From: Stramonita haemastoma
Taxonomy: Eukaryota > Mollusca > Gastropoda > Neogastropoda > Muricidae
Direction of reading: 5' to 3'
Assembly: GCA_030674155.1 (NCBI GenBank)
Contig: CM060328.1
Coordinates: forward strand, 34,907,479-34,971,478
Length of the DNA: 64,000 nt
The notes under the pieces are model-generated. The model saw nothing but the letters and a program-made list of their open reading frames with translations, did not search any database and was not told the origin of the DNA. How positions within the stretch are numbered: position 1 is the stretch's first letter; each line of letters opens with the position of its first letter. Of the stretch, positions 1 to 41,885 are shown piece by piece. The position numbers were made by a program, and so were the translations under genes.

Positions 1-345
1 TACGGTTAGCCTAGTGGTCAGAACATTGCGCTAGCAATTTGACGACCCCGGGTTCGATTCCCGGTCGAGGAGATTTTTCTCCTGGAGTTAACATCAGTGC
101 TGACTCCACACTCTCCCCACAAGTCCTTCAGATGAGACTTGAAACCGAGGCCCCGTGTGCGAACGCACGCAGAACATCTTGCGCACATGTTAAATCCTGT
201 TCCGCTTTTCGTAAGAGTAGGCCATCATGTTCCGTGTGGTGGGAACAGATGACATTTACAGAACTGCATACACACGGGGACTGGATGTAAAAAAGCACAA
301 GAGTGCTTATTCCGTTATCCTCGATATAAAAGAATAAATTAAATC
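1..345 (+). mobile_element. SINE-A, full-length copy (Ala-tRNA-like head)
   Basis: The left end has a tRNA-like head with an A-box-like TAGCCTAGTGG and a B-box-like GGGTTCGATTCCCGG. The presumed anticodon loop reads CTAGCAA (AGC, Ala); other copies read CTCGCAA (CGC, also Ala). The body contains GAACATCTTGCGCACATGTT and the tail reads GAGTGCTTATTCCGTTATCC followed by an A-rich AATAAA end. Near-identical copies lie at 20925, 31030, 32515, 55240 and 61930, and reversed at 34515, 39075 and 59090. It is a non-coding retroposon. Confidence 0.85.
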
Positions 346-427
346 AAATCAAAAAATCTGTCATGGTGTTCCTTGTGTCAGGGGTGTGTAGTGTAGTGGG
401 GGAGGGGGAGGGGGCTTAGAGGGCTTA

Positions 428-953
428 GGCTACGGCCATAGTAAACCCGGCCCGTCCCGTTGTTTTGACGGCCGTCTCTTTAACGGGAGAATGGATCCGT
501 CAAAGCGGCCATAGTCAACCGGCCCGTCTCTTTCTGACAATATGGTCACCCGAGACTGCCAGTGACGCAAAAATGAGGCTGCCGTGGTGACGCAAATTGA
601 CAGAAAATACTTCGACATAAAAAGTGTTTTTATGTAAAATCTCCCCCCAAAACTTTTATCAAAACCATTGGAATCTAATCGGGAAGGGTCAATTTACTAG
701 TTTGTGTAGTCAGAATTTTTGAACCACCATAAATAAGTTTTTCTTGATTATTTTCCTTTCCGTCAACCCGGCAAACGGACGTGTTGCTCGAACGTCAAAA
801 CGACGGGTTAAAAAGAACGGGCCGGGCCGGGTCTACTATGGCCACGCACAGCCGTTTTCAGTGACGCCACAGAGTAATTCAGCCGGGCAGCATTTTTCAC
901 CCGGCCCGTCATTTTGATGGCGTCAAAATGCCGGGTTTACTATGGCCGTAGCC
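428..953. mobile_element. PIF/Harbinger-like MITE with 24-bp terminal inverted repeats
   Basis: The 24 bases at 428..451 (starting GGCTACGGCCATAGTAAAC) are a perfect inverted match to 930..953. Both sides are flanked by TTA (425..427 and 954..956), the 3-bp TWA-type target duplication expected of PIF/Harbinger elements. A second, shorter inverted pair based on GGCCATAGT and ACTATGGCC lies inside, near 510 and 838. No transposase reading frame is present, so this is a non-autonomous element. The family assignment rests on TSD length and the GG-starting ends. Confidence 0.8.
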
Positions 954-995
954 TTAGTGGGTGTATGAAGCTTACTGCAAGAATGATTTTGTAAG

Positions 996-1435
<440 letters not shown>

Positions 1436-2181
1436 TGAATTACTCAAAGGCTATACCGGCTACTGCGCGGGGTGCTTTTGTTTGGTTTGGTGTTTTGTTC
1501 TTTCGTTTTGTTGTTGGGGTTTTGCTGTCTCATCCTCAGTGACATTCCTGTCCTGCTGTTTTCATGCTGTTTACTTGAGTCTTTCCACCCTTGTTATACC
1601 CAGCTTATCATGTCGCATCCTCAGGGTTAAAAGCCCACAGGAAGCTTATTGTCAGGTTGCTATGGGGCCATCAGCCAGAGGGGCCCTGCTCTGCTGCTGG
1701 GTCATTTTGATGTTCAGTATTGGCAGTTCTGAGATAACATACACAGGACACCATCAACTGATTCCTGTCTTGATGATAATAATTAATTAGTCGCAGAGCC
1801 ATACTGGGTGAGACACCCGCCTGGGGTGGTGATCACCACAACGTCCCCACATCACCCTTATCTGGTGAACCTTTATCCTTGAAAGCAAAATAACAAATTC
1901 ACCATAAGCACAGAAGTGTATGGGGAAACCAAACCTGAGGTCACCACACAGACCAGAGCAGCTGGGGCCACTGAATCAGAGGCAGTTTGTTTTCTTTCAC
2001 TGCACAATGATCAATGAACATGAGGATGATGTAAAGATGCTGCTATGGGGTTGCACCTGGTTGTTTTTGGTGGATTTCTTTTGTTGAGGGTTTTTTTTTC
2101 TAGACAGGGTTGTACTCTCCGCTTCCTTTCATGTATCCTGGCATTGACCGGGCCTACGATATAGAGACTCTGACAGTATCT

Positions 2182-2226
<45 letters not shown>

Positions 2227-2295
2227 ATTTTATATATATATTATATTATATTATATATATATCATGTATCAATTTATCTATCTACCCCTTAGTCT
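1436..2295. other. Non-coding stretch, (TATC)n at its end
   Basis: No exon, RNA gene or recognised repeat is visible. About 110 bp of TATC and TA repeats occupy 2176..2290. The stretch is presumably intron of the SLC22-family gene, whose first six transmembrane segments are not found in the window. I looked for a typical SLC22 ESPRW-type exon and did not see one. Confidence 0.5.
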
Positions 2296-2475
2296 GGCAA
2301 CCATGGGGGCATCCCTGAAGACTTGACAACCAGTTCCCTCCATTCTCTCTCTCTGTTCTGCCTTTCTCAAAGTTTTGTTGAGTTCTAGGCCTGTCCATTC
2401 GCTAATGTTGTCTCCCCATCTCTTCCTTGGTCTGCCTCTTTTTCTTCCTCCTTGGACAGTGCCTTGCTGTATAGG
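2296..2475 (-). pseudogene. Non-LTR retrotransposon, C-terminal tail fragment
   Basis: On the minus strand the bases translate to GRKRGRPRKRWGDNISEWTG, then LELNKTLRKAEQRERM, then a tail near RDAPMVARLR. This basic GRPRKRW...EWTGL pattern is the characteristic C-terminal end of many invertebrate endonuclease/reverse transcriptase LINE proteins. Only about 60 codons remain and the frame shifts at its upstream edge, so it is a dead fragment. A related reverse transcriptase core fragment lies at 9080..9420. Confidence 0.7.
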
Positions 2476-2657
2476 TCAGGTAATTTCAGCAACACTCTCA
2501 AAATCGCATCTGTAAAGTGGATGAAGCTCGACTGTGGTGTTATCCTTCCCACTGAGCCCATAGCAGCCATCGAGAGACAAACAAAAAAAACATGGCTGAC
2601 GGGATTCAAACTCGCAACCTTCCAGTCAGATATTCAACATACAGATATCTATGAGGT

Positions 2658-2660
<3 letters not shown>

Positions 2661-2743
<83 letters not shown>
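2661..2743. repeat. (AC)n microsatellite before transporter exon A
   Basis: Pure AC repeat ending about 35 bp before the acceptor of exon A. Confidence 0.95.
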
Positions 2744-2745
<2 letters not shown>

Positions 2746-2777
2746 TCTTCTTCAAAAAAAAAGTCTGTATGTTACAG

Positions 2778-10934
<8,157 letters not shown>

Positions 10935-11536
10935 GAGAAGGGGGATACTTTGTGTACAGAGGAGAAGTTTTAGGAGAGGGTAGAGACTTATGTGTTTGGT
11001 TCCAGTGGTGTTTTCATTGTTTATTTTGTGTAATAATGTTCGGTCTTTCTCTTTTTGAAAGCAAATCCTTGGTGTCAGTGTGTGACCTGTGAATTATTAT
11101 GTACGTGCAACACACTGAAGTTACGGTGAAGATTGTATATTTTTGTTGATACAGTTTCCATTTTAACTTGGCTTTTAAAAAAATATCGACTTTTTTTGTC
11201 TCATACCCGTGTAACAGTTGTTAAAGAGCTTTAATTTATTAATGAGTAAATATTGACAAGTCTCTGAAAAGTCAGGCTGATCTTTTAATATCGTCTATCA
11301 CAGCAGTGTGCCTTGACACCTTCTTGGACAAGCTTCACTTTCTTTTTTTTTTTAGTTCTGTTCTTCTGCTACAATTGTGTGGGATTCAACCTGGTGACAT
11401 TTTTACGTTTGGGACTACAGGTAGCTATAGTCTTCTTCTTATGCATTTCCATTCCTCGTATTTGGTGGGATGCATAGTGCCTAGTCCTCTCCTGGGATTG
11501 TAACTCTGCAGGAGGTTTGGCCTAAGCAGATAGGGA

Positions 11537-11593
<57 letters not shown>

Positions 11594-11924
11594 GAAACTT
11601 ACTTCCCCCTTTTAAAGTAAAGAAGAAAGAGGAGAATACTGCACGCTGATAGGGAACAGATGACCCAGTAAAACATGTACACCATATTATATATATATAT
11701 CTGTGACCCGGATCAGGCTTCCAACGCGCTCAGCCACCCAGCCCTGCCCTCCTCTCATACAGTGGCCAGTGGCCAGACCGGTCTGCTGTATGTAGGTACC
11801 AGTATGGGCTGTAGGTTTATTTCATCCCTATCACAGGTACACAGTTGAGGGATTGTTGGCTCTGCTCGGCAGCTTGGGGACTGATGTGATAAAGCACATG
11901 AGTGCTTCACAGCCCACAAATCCA

Positions 11925-12110
11925 ACATTACTCAGTCAAGAGTGCTAAATTTAGCGCACCTTTCCTTTTACCTAGTCCAAGTGTGGTCAGTTCCTGCTAT
12001 ACTTAGCACCAGCTGGCCCTATCTGGGTTGGGATGGGATGGATTAATTAGCAACTGAGAGGAGCTGAAAGTGGGGGAAACTGACAGCTGTGGCTTATTCA
12101 TTATCCTCGA
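11925..12110 (+). repeat. Dispersed repeat F, copy 1
   Basis: AAATCCAACATTACTCAGTC, CAAGTGTGGTCAGTTCCTGC and GAGAGGAGCTGAAAGTGGGG match 34865..35050 at similar spacing. It is followed by a short SINE-A-like tail with TTATTCATTATCCTCG. The left part from about 11700 may belong to the same element. Confidence 0.65.
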
Positions 12111-12446
12111 AATAAAAGAAAAATAGAAAACGAATTTGCCATTTGCCTCCTCCTCAGACCTGTAGGTGCTGTGGGCTCTGTGAGGAGACTGGGACCACAC
12201 GGGTGAGAATCATCCTTTTATCGATGTCACAGACTTGAAGGCATAATCATCATACCTCCAGCTAGCCTACCTGACCAGCACTTTAGTCTCAGTCCTGGTT
12301 GGTGTGGATTGGATGTATAACATTAAGAAGAGGAGATGTAGTGAAGAACATTGAGAGAGAGAGAGAGAGAGAGAGAGAGCAAGGCAAGGCAAGGCAAGGC
12401 AAAGGCAAGGCAAATTCTTTATCCAAGGATAAGAATAAGCATATAA

Positions 12447-12514
<68 letters not shown>

Positions 12515-12735
12515 TGCTTTTATTTCTCTGGCCCCATCATGAAAAGTGGTCCATTTTAACCCTTAGACTTAATTCTCCTCTGCTTACCTTTGCTGGCTGA
12601 TGAAATAAAACTTTTATACATGCAAGACAGGGGAGGGACAAGGGGGGGGGGGAGGGGGAAGAGGGGGGAGGATTTTGGTGTGGTTTATATTTACGTGGTA
12701 ACCAGTTTTGTTGTAAAATCCCTCTTGATATGATC

Positions 12736-12741
12736 AATAAA
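12736..12741 (+). promoter_or_regulatory. Candidate poly(A) signal, SLC22-family gene
   Basis: AATAAA followed about 20 bp later by a GT-rich stretch (GATTGTGAGTTT). It lies 1.8 kb after the stop codon. Confidence 0.4.
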
Positions 12742-12769
12742 GTATGCGCACAGAAGATTGTGAGTTTAA

Positions 12770-12960
12770 ATCATCCACTTGATAAATTCCTTATGTATTC
12801 CCATATCAATAAACATCCGTTTACTCATGAATATCCATGTTAATAAACATCCATTTTGTCATGATATCCATGTCGATGAGCATCCATTTGCTCGTGAATA
12901 TATATTGTTGGTGAACATCCATTTCTCATGAATATCCATGTTAACTAAACATGGTGGTTT
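12770..12960. repeat. Short tandem array of CATCCATTT / AATATCCATG units
   Basis: Four to five imperfect copies, about 38 bp each, of AATATCCATGTTAATAAACA plus TCCATTT. It lies between the two convergent gene ends. Confidence 0.7.
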
Positions 12961-12964
12961 TTCC

Positions 12965-13580
12965 ATTTTCACTTACAAAACCAAAAAAGAGCTTTTTTCA
13001 TCTCTAGTTTGCCTTGCTGTCTATCTGTTTTTACTTCTACAACGATGCATGCATGTGTGTGTGTGTTGTTGTTTTTATATTCTTTATTTTTATATCAATA
13101 ACAAAGAATAAAGCAATCACAGTCGTGTACAGTTTTGTTGCTGTTCCAGGTGCTAGTCGGTTTACTTTCCAAGATTGCGTGCGTTGGGTGTCGTTAAGTG
13201 GTGTGTGTGAGGGGGAACGACTGCATTTGTGTGTGTGTGTGTATGTGTGTGCAAGTGTGGAGACAGGGTCAAAATTAGGTAATTTTATTAATTATTATTA
13301 CTAATTAGGGTCAAGTGACAGGATCAAGGTCACCTATCAAGATCAGATAGCAGCCAGGGTCACCCACCAAGGTCAGATAACAGGGTCTAAGGTCAGACCT
13401 CCAGCTATCAAAGTCAGGGCCAGCTTACATTAGCTGACCCTGAACCATGTTGCGCAGACCATTTTCCAAATGTTGCAGCTTTCAGCGGTGATATCTTTGC
13501 AGTGCTGTCCACATTCTCTCTGATAATAAATAATAGGGTCTTTTCCAACCTTCCATGCCATCAGAAATTTTAACACACAA
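12965..13580. other. Intergenic strip between convergent genes
   Basis: No gene is seen. It contains a short GGTCA-rich run (13310..13440) with imperfect CACCAAGGTCAGATAACAGG units. Confidence 0.5.
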
Positions 13581-13603
13581 CATTTGGTTTTCACAGCTCA
13601 GCT

Positions 13604-13609
13604 TTTATT
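13604..13609 (-). promoter_or_regulatory. ALDH7A1: Candidate poly(A) signal, ALDH7A1
   Basis: Minus-strand AATAAA, then 18 bases later the GT-rich TGTTGTGTGTT. This is the canonical layout of a cleavage site, here 2.75 kb past the stop. AATAAA also occurs near 13859 and 15244. Confidence 0.45.
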
Positions 13610-15484
13610 CCCACAAACATAAGAACATCTCACAGTAACATTAATGTGTGTGTGAGTGTCTATGTTGAGTAAGGTGCATGGGTGAACTTTCTTGGTTCTT
13701 ACAGCCTAGTTCAAATTTGTCATCATCATTATTCTCCATGTACTTGTACAAGTCCCGCTTTTTCAATCATCTGTAAATCATATAACAGTTCAATTCACAC
13801 TCTTCAAATATCATAAAGCGCAAGGAGTGAATATCATTGTAACAGTGGAATAATACCCTTTTATTCATAATAATCACAACAGAAACTGCATTCAGCAAAT
13901 TCATTGAATAGATTTTACTCGAAGCATTCCATGCTATTCCATCATGCAAATCTCACAGCAGGCATCTGCTAATCATACCCCACCACCAAAATCTCTCCTG
14001 ATCAGACGCGTTTACGAGTGCCCAACAAATCAACAAAAACTGCTCTTAAAAACAAACATGTGCCTGCAATTATGACCCCCACCCGCCTATCCACCACAAA
14101 AAGAAAAAAAATTACCGCACACAAAAAGAAGCTTGATATGTCTGCTTGAAATATTCTTGAGCAACAAGATGCAGGCAACAATGGAAGTGGCGAAACAGTT
14201 TTTAAGGTAATCTCTTCTTCAGCCATCAACCTTTCCTTGAGTAATGGCTATGGCTGAGCTTAGAGTAAGTGTGACAGCAAATGGAGAGAATAACTCGCCC
14301 GTTACTAACCACCTTTAGTCCAGGAATAGGAACTGTCGTCAAATCTATCCCCAACCAAATATACAAGTGCACACACTAGGCAACCAAAGTTTACTACTAA
14401 AGCAGATTGTTGGACAAAGCCAAACTAAGCTAAGCAAAGACAACTATCATAAATGATTTTCCCAACATTTTTATCCATTGTGGCTTAGTAACAGCCAGGA
14501 TGTACAAATGCTTTTAAATAATGCATGCAGGTCTGCATGTGATAACTTATGATGCTCAATCCTTTTAGGACACTTCTTCCCTCAAAATATATGGCAAAAA
14601 AAGCAATAGGCCTCAACTGTATGTTGTATCAGATTTTAATACACAAAAATATACTTACAATCTTGGGGGAAAAAACCCACAAACAAAACTTGAAAAAAAA
14701 AACATCAGATGTTTTTTTTTTTAGTTGTCAACTGAAAAGAAAAGAAGTACTATTGTGAAAAGAAAAAAAGTATGACGAAGTTGTACATTTTTTTTATACA
14801 AGTCTTGTGAACAAAAAATATAATTTAAACAAAAGTATTATTTGCACAAAAAAATATAACAAAGTATAACAATAGCAGCAACAGGTAAATGCAGATCTCG
14901 TGACAAAAATAATAAATTATTAAAATGTCAAATATTTGTAAGAAGATACTGCATGAAAAGAAAATTCAATGCAGAATCAGAATATCAGGAATTGATACAT
15001 ACATTGCCAGTTTAAGTATATCATCTTTATGATTCTTACATTTCTCATTACTAAGAATTATCTACAAAAATAAGCCCGCTATGACTACAACAAAACAAGC
15101 TATACTATTAACATAACGCACAACTACTAGCAGGTACTTGAGTACCAACAAGAATGATCATGGCTTGCTAGAGAAATATGCCAATCTCTACTATGATTTG
15201 CTAATATGTTAACTGCCATGGCAATAAATTCTCTCAGCTATAATTTATTCATACAGATTGGAATAGACAAACCACTCTTTAACCTTTACAAACATTCTAT
15301 TTTACTGTTATCCCCTGAATAACACCTACAAAACTTTGTAAAAACCAAATTGAAACTGTCAGATTTTTCCCCCATTCAACCTTGATGATACTTCCATAAC
15401 AAAATAATGACATTGTGACAAAATATCACTGGGAACCCTGGCCATACATTAGATGAAAAATACTTAATCACTGCTAATCAAATT

Positions 15485-15660
15485 CTCTGCTAAGGCTTTG
15501 GTTGCATGTCACAAATGTTTGTTTCCACAGCCCTCTTGTGTCCGACACAAATGATTGTGATCGTTTAAATACTCATATTTGATATTCTTATATGCACAGA
15601 GAAGGGATTAAGGCACTGGCAGGCCTGCACATGGTGACATCAGAGATTGTAAAAAAAAAA
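15485..15660 (-). mobile_element. SINE-I fragment, copy 1
   Basis: Shares TTAAGGCACTGGCAGGCCTG and nearby text with 17180..17440 and 24960..25200. Those copies end (minus orientation) in a tRNA-like head with TAGCCCAGTGGTTAAG. Confidence 0.5.
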
Positions 15661-16352
15661 AAAATCTCTTAAAACTGGTTTTCTACCTTTACTTCACACA
15701 CAGTATTCAAAAGATGTGTTACTGTTCATCACAGCCGACATCTGATCTGCCTGTCTTTCTATACAGAAAATGTCATTCTCAGTATTTCAGATCTCAAATC
15801 CTGAAGTTATTTTGTGGGAATCACTATGAATAAAATAAAACAGACTGTTTATATCACCTTGTATGGCAAACCACAAATCCTGAAGCTATTTTGTAGGAAT
15901 CAATATGAATAAAATAATACAATTTATATCACCTTGTATGGCAAATCTTAAATCCTCCAAATTCTATATGGCAAATTTTAAATTCTTAAGATAACTTCCC
16001 CACCCGATCTATATGAGACTGTAATCCAAATGACACACAGTATTTTTTTTTTTTAACAGTTTCCCAATCTCATCACATCATGACTTGCTGATGTAACGCA
16101 CGCTCAAACAAACAGCACACCAAATCTAATCTCTTTGAGCAAACAAAAAAACAAAAACCCACAAAACCCCCAAACCCTTTCATGATTATAATACTTCAAC
16201 ATCACCCATCTAACCAGACGGTCAAGCCATGTCCAGCACAATACTGTTCATCAATCATGAAATGCCAAGACAGGTCATTCCAGGACTCGCTCATACATCT
16301 TTGGTTGCTTGTCAGGGAGGGGGGAGGGAGGGGGGGTGCAGGTGTGGCTGCG

Positions 16353-38391
<22,039 letters not shown>

Positions 38392-38720
38392 TGCTGAATA
38401 GTTTCGCGAGCAACGGAGAAGGCAATTTGTTGCCGATTAGCAAACACGCGTCCACAGTAGCGGAGATAAGTGACAGCAGCCATTTGGAGATTCTTTCCTT
38501 CTGATTGGATTGCCCGAATGGGAACTAATTAAAATAAGAATACCACCACGTGGGTAGTATTTTGTGGAACTGCTGTTGGCTTTTCCAAAAACTGCACTGG
38601 CCCGTTTCAAAAGAGTTCTCGTTCTATGACGCACCACCCTTCACCACCCCTCCCCACCCCCTTTTTTTCATAAATCCATTGCCCTGTCCTCAGATATGCT
38701 AATGCTGTTTGTTCCACAGA
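38392..38720 (-). promoter_or_regulatory. ALDH7A1: ALDH7A1 5' flank with CACGTG E-box
   Basis: Expected 5' UTR and promoter. The palindrome CCACGTGG at 38546..38553, about 155 bp before the ATG, is an E-box of the USF/MiT type. No TATA box at a convincing distance. Confidence 0.3.
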
Positions 38721-39074
38721 GTAAAGCTTACGTGATTGCCAGGGGTCTGCACAGTAGATCTACACATTTTTGTTTGGTTTGGAATTTTTGTTTGTTTGCT
38801 GTTGTTCTGGGGGTTTTTGTTGTTTTTTTTTTTTGTTTTTTTTTGGGGGGGGGATAATGGTATTTTTTATACAGACTACAAACAAACAAAACGGAGAGAA
38901 AGTTGTGTGTGTGTGTTGTGTGTGTGCAGACTGCATATAAAGTATCTTTTTTTCCTTTCTCTACCGTCTTCACTATTGTGAACATTCTGTATTCTTTGGG
39001 GTGTGTGCTGGGTATGTTCGTGTTTCTGTAACCCACCAAACACTGTCATGAGTGACGAGACCTTTACAGTGTAT

Positions 39075-39428
39075 TTATTTATTTTTTATTTTGATCTTTT
39101 ATATCGAGGATAATGGGATAAGCACTCATGTGCTTTTTTTCATCCAGTCCCGTGTGTATGCAGTTTTGTAAATATTGTCATCTGTTCCCACCGGCACACA
39201 ATGGCCTACTCTTACGAAAAGCGGAACAGAATTTAACATGTGCGTAAGATGTTCTGCATGCGTTCGCACATGGGGCCTTGGTTTACAGTTCATCTGAAAA
39301 ATTTTCTGGGGAGAGTAGAGTCAGCACTGGTGTTAACTCCAGGGGATAAATCCCCTCCAATGGGAATTAAACTCAGGGTCGTCAAATTGCCAGTGCAATG
39401 TTCTGACCACTAGGCTATCCCGTCCCCA
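39075..39428 (-). mobile_element. SINE-A, reverse full-length copy
   Basis: Tail at left (TATCGAGGATAATGGGATAA), then CCGGCACACAATGGCCTACT, head at right (CCACTAGGCTATCCCGTCCC). Upstream of ALDH7A1. Confidence 0.88.
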
Positions 39429-39429
39429 T

Positions 39430-40080
39430 CAGCAATGCATGTCATGTCATCAGCACCCTAGTAATCTGGGCATCCCATCCCCTGTGGTGCGACTCACTCA
39501 CACATCCATCTTCATGCCATCACCATTTGCTGTTGGGTGTTTAATTAATCCTGGCCTAGAAAATATCAGAGGGACTTGCCAAGTCAGGTGTGTGCATGCT
39601 TTGGTGGCCGTGTTTGAATTAAGTATGCATGGACTGAGCAAGGCCTCATTGAAATAAAAAGCTAAGTGCAGCTGTGAAAAATGGATTCTTCATGTCCATA
39701 GCAGCAATGAGGATTCTGTGGAATTTAGAAGTGGAACCAATTTTACTTTTAAAGGTGGAACCAATCTATTTCTAAAATCAAACCAGCTGAATCACTTAAA
39801 TGTAGTGGATAGCTGCTAATGACCACCTACGAACTCAGCAGGAAATATTTCCTTATTGTCTGTGTCACAAAAAGCAACAAACGTTGGTTCCACTATGAAG
39901 TTCATAAAACAAGCTGAAAATCAGCACATAATAGTCTTGAATTTCACAGCTTTTTATATTTTGTCCATACTTTGTACACAAGCAATGTTTCTGGGTGTGA
40001 CTTTTCAACAAGCCTGTCTTATATGAAAAGGGACTTTATTAGGTGTTCTGCTATCTCTGCACTAACTGTGTGTAACAGGG
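39430..40080. other. Intergenic, nothing recognised
   Basis: No exon, element or strong repeat seen on either strand. Confidence 0.5.
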
Positions 40081-40084
40081 GGGG

Positions 40085-40495
40085 GGGGGGGGTGGGGGGG
40101 CAGAGTAGCCCAGTGGTTTGAGAGTCGTCCATGTCATCTGCAGGTCGACTGAGGGTTTGGGTTCCAGTTCCACTGAAGTGTCTATTGGAGGGGATTTTCC
40201 ATTGAGTTCACACTGGTACGGTCTCCACTATCCTGAAGTCTTAAGGATGAGACATTAAACTGCGGTCTTGTGAGCAAACACATGGACATTTTGCACACAC
40301 ATTAAAACCCTCTGTGTCTTTCTCAAGAGTTGACAAGCTATGGCTGGTTGCATGGATGACTGACAACATACCCAGCATGCATCCTGCTGCTTGGAGAGTG
40401 ATGGGCTCCACCAGATTCAACTTGCCCATAATGAATTGCCTGAAAACTTCAGTGCTGTGCCACAACAGCTCTTCAAGGAATTAGAGAAGTCAAGT
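40085..40495 (+). mobile_element. SINE-C, full-length copy
   Basis: tRNA-like head AGAGTAGCCCAGTGGTTTGA with the B-box-like GGGTTCCAGTTCC, body with TGAGACATTAAACTGCGGTC, CCAGCATGCATCCTGCTGCT and an end near CTCTTCAAGGAATTAG. Related copies lie at 37310 (+), 49940, 55905 and 58515 (-). Confidence 0.8.
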
Positions 40496-40499
40496 CTAA

Positions 40500-40625
40500 G
40501 TAGCCACCATGCTGCAGTGGTTAGCACATTAGATTACAGGATGGACAGTCATGGGTTCAAATCCTGTATGAGTCACAGGGTTGTTGTTATTGTTTACTGT
40601 GGCTGCATCAACACATATTTACCTA
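40500..40625 (+). mobile_element. tRNA-like SINE head fragment
   Basis: CATGCTGCAGTGGTTAGCAC (A-box side) and GGGTTCAAATCCTG (B box), followed by GTTGTTGTTATTGT. It may be the head of the repeat G family. Confidence 0.5.
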
Positions 40626-41689
40626 CACACATCACCAACACCACATCATCAACACACACATCAACCAACACACACAAATCACCACACACATCACCACACA
40701 ACACACATCACCAACCAACACACAACACACAATCCCCCAACACACACAAAAAAAACAAACACCCGAAATGGCCAGAGGATGAAATATCATTCAATTTATT
40801 GTCATGTAAAGCAATAATCAATTAATATCAAGGTCTCTGTAATGTGTTGGTCTTGAATGGTGATGAACAGAAACCTGCAAAGCACAGCACAGCACAGCAC
40901 GGCACAGCACAGCTGTGTGCTGGGCTGTTTCTGTGTGATCATGATGTTCTGCTATGAATGATATGATGACACTTTTTCTTCCTTTCTTCTTCCCTGACAC
41001 AGCAGATAAAAAAAAACATTTCAAGCAGTCTACAAGATAACGAATAACAAAAATATTTGAATAATCAACGAATAGCAGTTTACCCAGTTTTGTTCCTCTT
41101 CAGTCTTTCAACATTACAATTCTTTGGAAGAGGGTATGAAAATAAACCTGAAATGAAAAACGTAACAAACAAACAAACAAACAAAACAAAAACTCAAAAC
41201 TAATAACAAAAATCCCCAAACAAACAAAAACTGTTACAAAAAAAGGCAAAAAAAATTGTTCATAGCAAATCAAAAGGAACAAAGCATGCCAGCATAGAAA
41301 ATAATTTTTTACGTGATTTTTTTTTTTTTTAAGATACACATTATGGCACACAAAGGAAGCCAATAATAATAAATTACAAAAAAAAACAATGTCAGAAAGC
41401 AATAATGACAAACAAGAAAAATTAGATTAATTACAAGAAAAAAAAATGTCACTGAGTATGACAGCATCTGATGCTCAATAAAAAACTGTGTTCTGAACTC
41501 AGCTTTGAGCAAGGTATATGACACAGATTTGGCTGGACTCTGCACACAGATTACCAAAGAGTCCTTGGGATTTAAAAAAAGAAGAGTTATAATCCTTTTA
41601 AATTGGCTACAGTGATATTTTATGAACGAGAAAATCACAAGATCACTATACAGATCATCTTGTTTAAACAGGACTTCCATGTTGTTTCT

Positions 41690-41885
41690 TATCTGTTGCT
41701 CATGTTCTGAAAACATAGGCACATACATATGCCTTGATGCCATGGGTGGATATTTCATTTTATCTTGTTCTGAAACACAGGCACATACATATTGGCCTTG
41801 ATTGCCATAGGGCGGATATTTCTTTTTATCTTGTTCTGAAACACAGGCACATACATATGCCTTGATGTCATGGGTTGGATATATT
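41690..41885. repeat. Three-copy 62-bp tandem repeat
   Basis: TTCTGAAACACAGGCACATA, CATATGCCTTGATGCCATGG and TTTTATCTTG, repeated three times with indels. It lies inside a long minus-strand open frame (about 219 codons) that has no recognised similarity. Confidence 0.85.

Larger units (their letters stand above)
10935..12765 (+). other. Probable 3' UTR of the SLC22-family gene
   Basis: Non-coding sequence between the stop and the AATAAA at 12736. It holds an AC repeat (11540..11592), a repeat F copy (11925..12110), GA repeats and a GGCAA repeat (12350..12520). Its true extent needs transcript data; another AATAAA is at 12604. Confidence 0.4.
13585..16352 (-). other. Probable 3' UTR of ALDH7A1
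   Basis: AT-rich, largely unique sequence between the ALDH7A1 stop and a good poly(A) signal. It contains a SINE-I-like fragment (15485..15660) and a two- to three-copy repeat with AAATCCTGAAGTTATTTTG at 15785..15975. No coding exon is seen on either strand. Confidence 0.45.
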
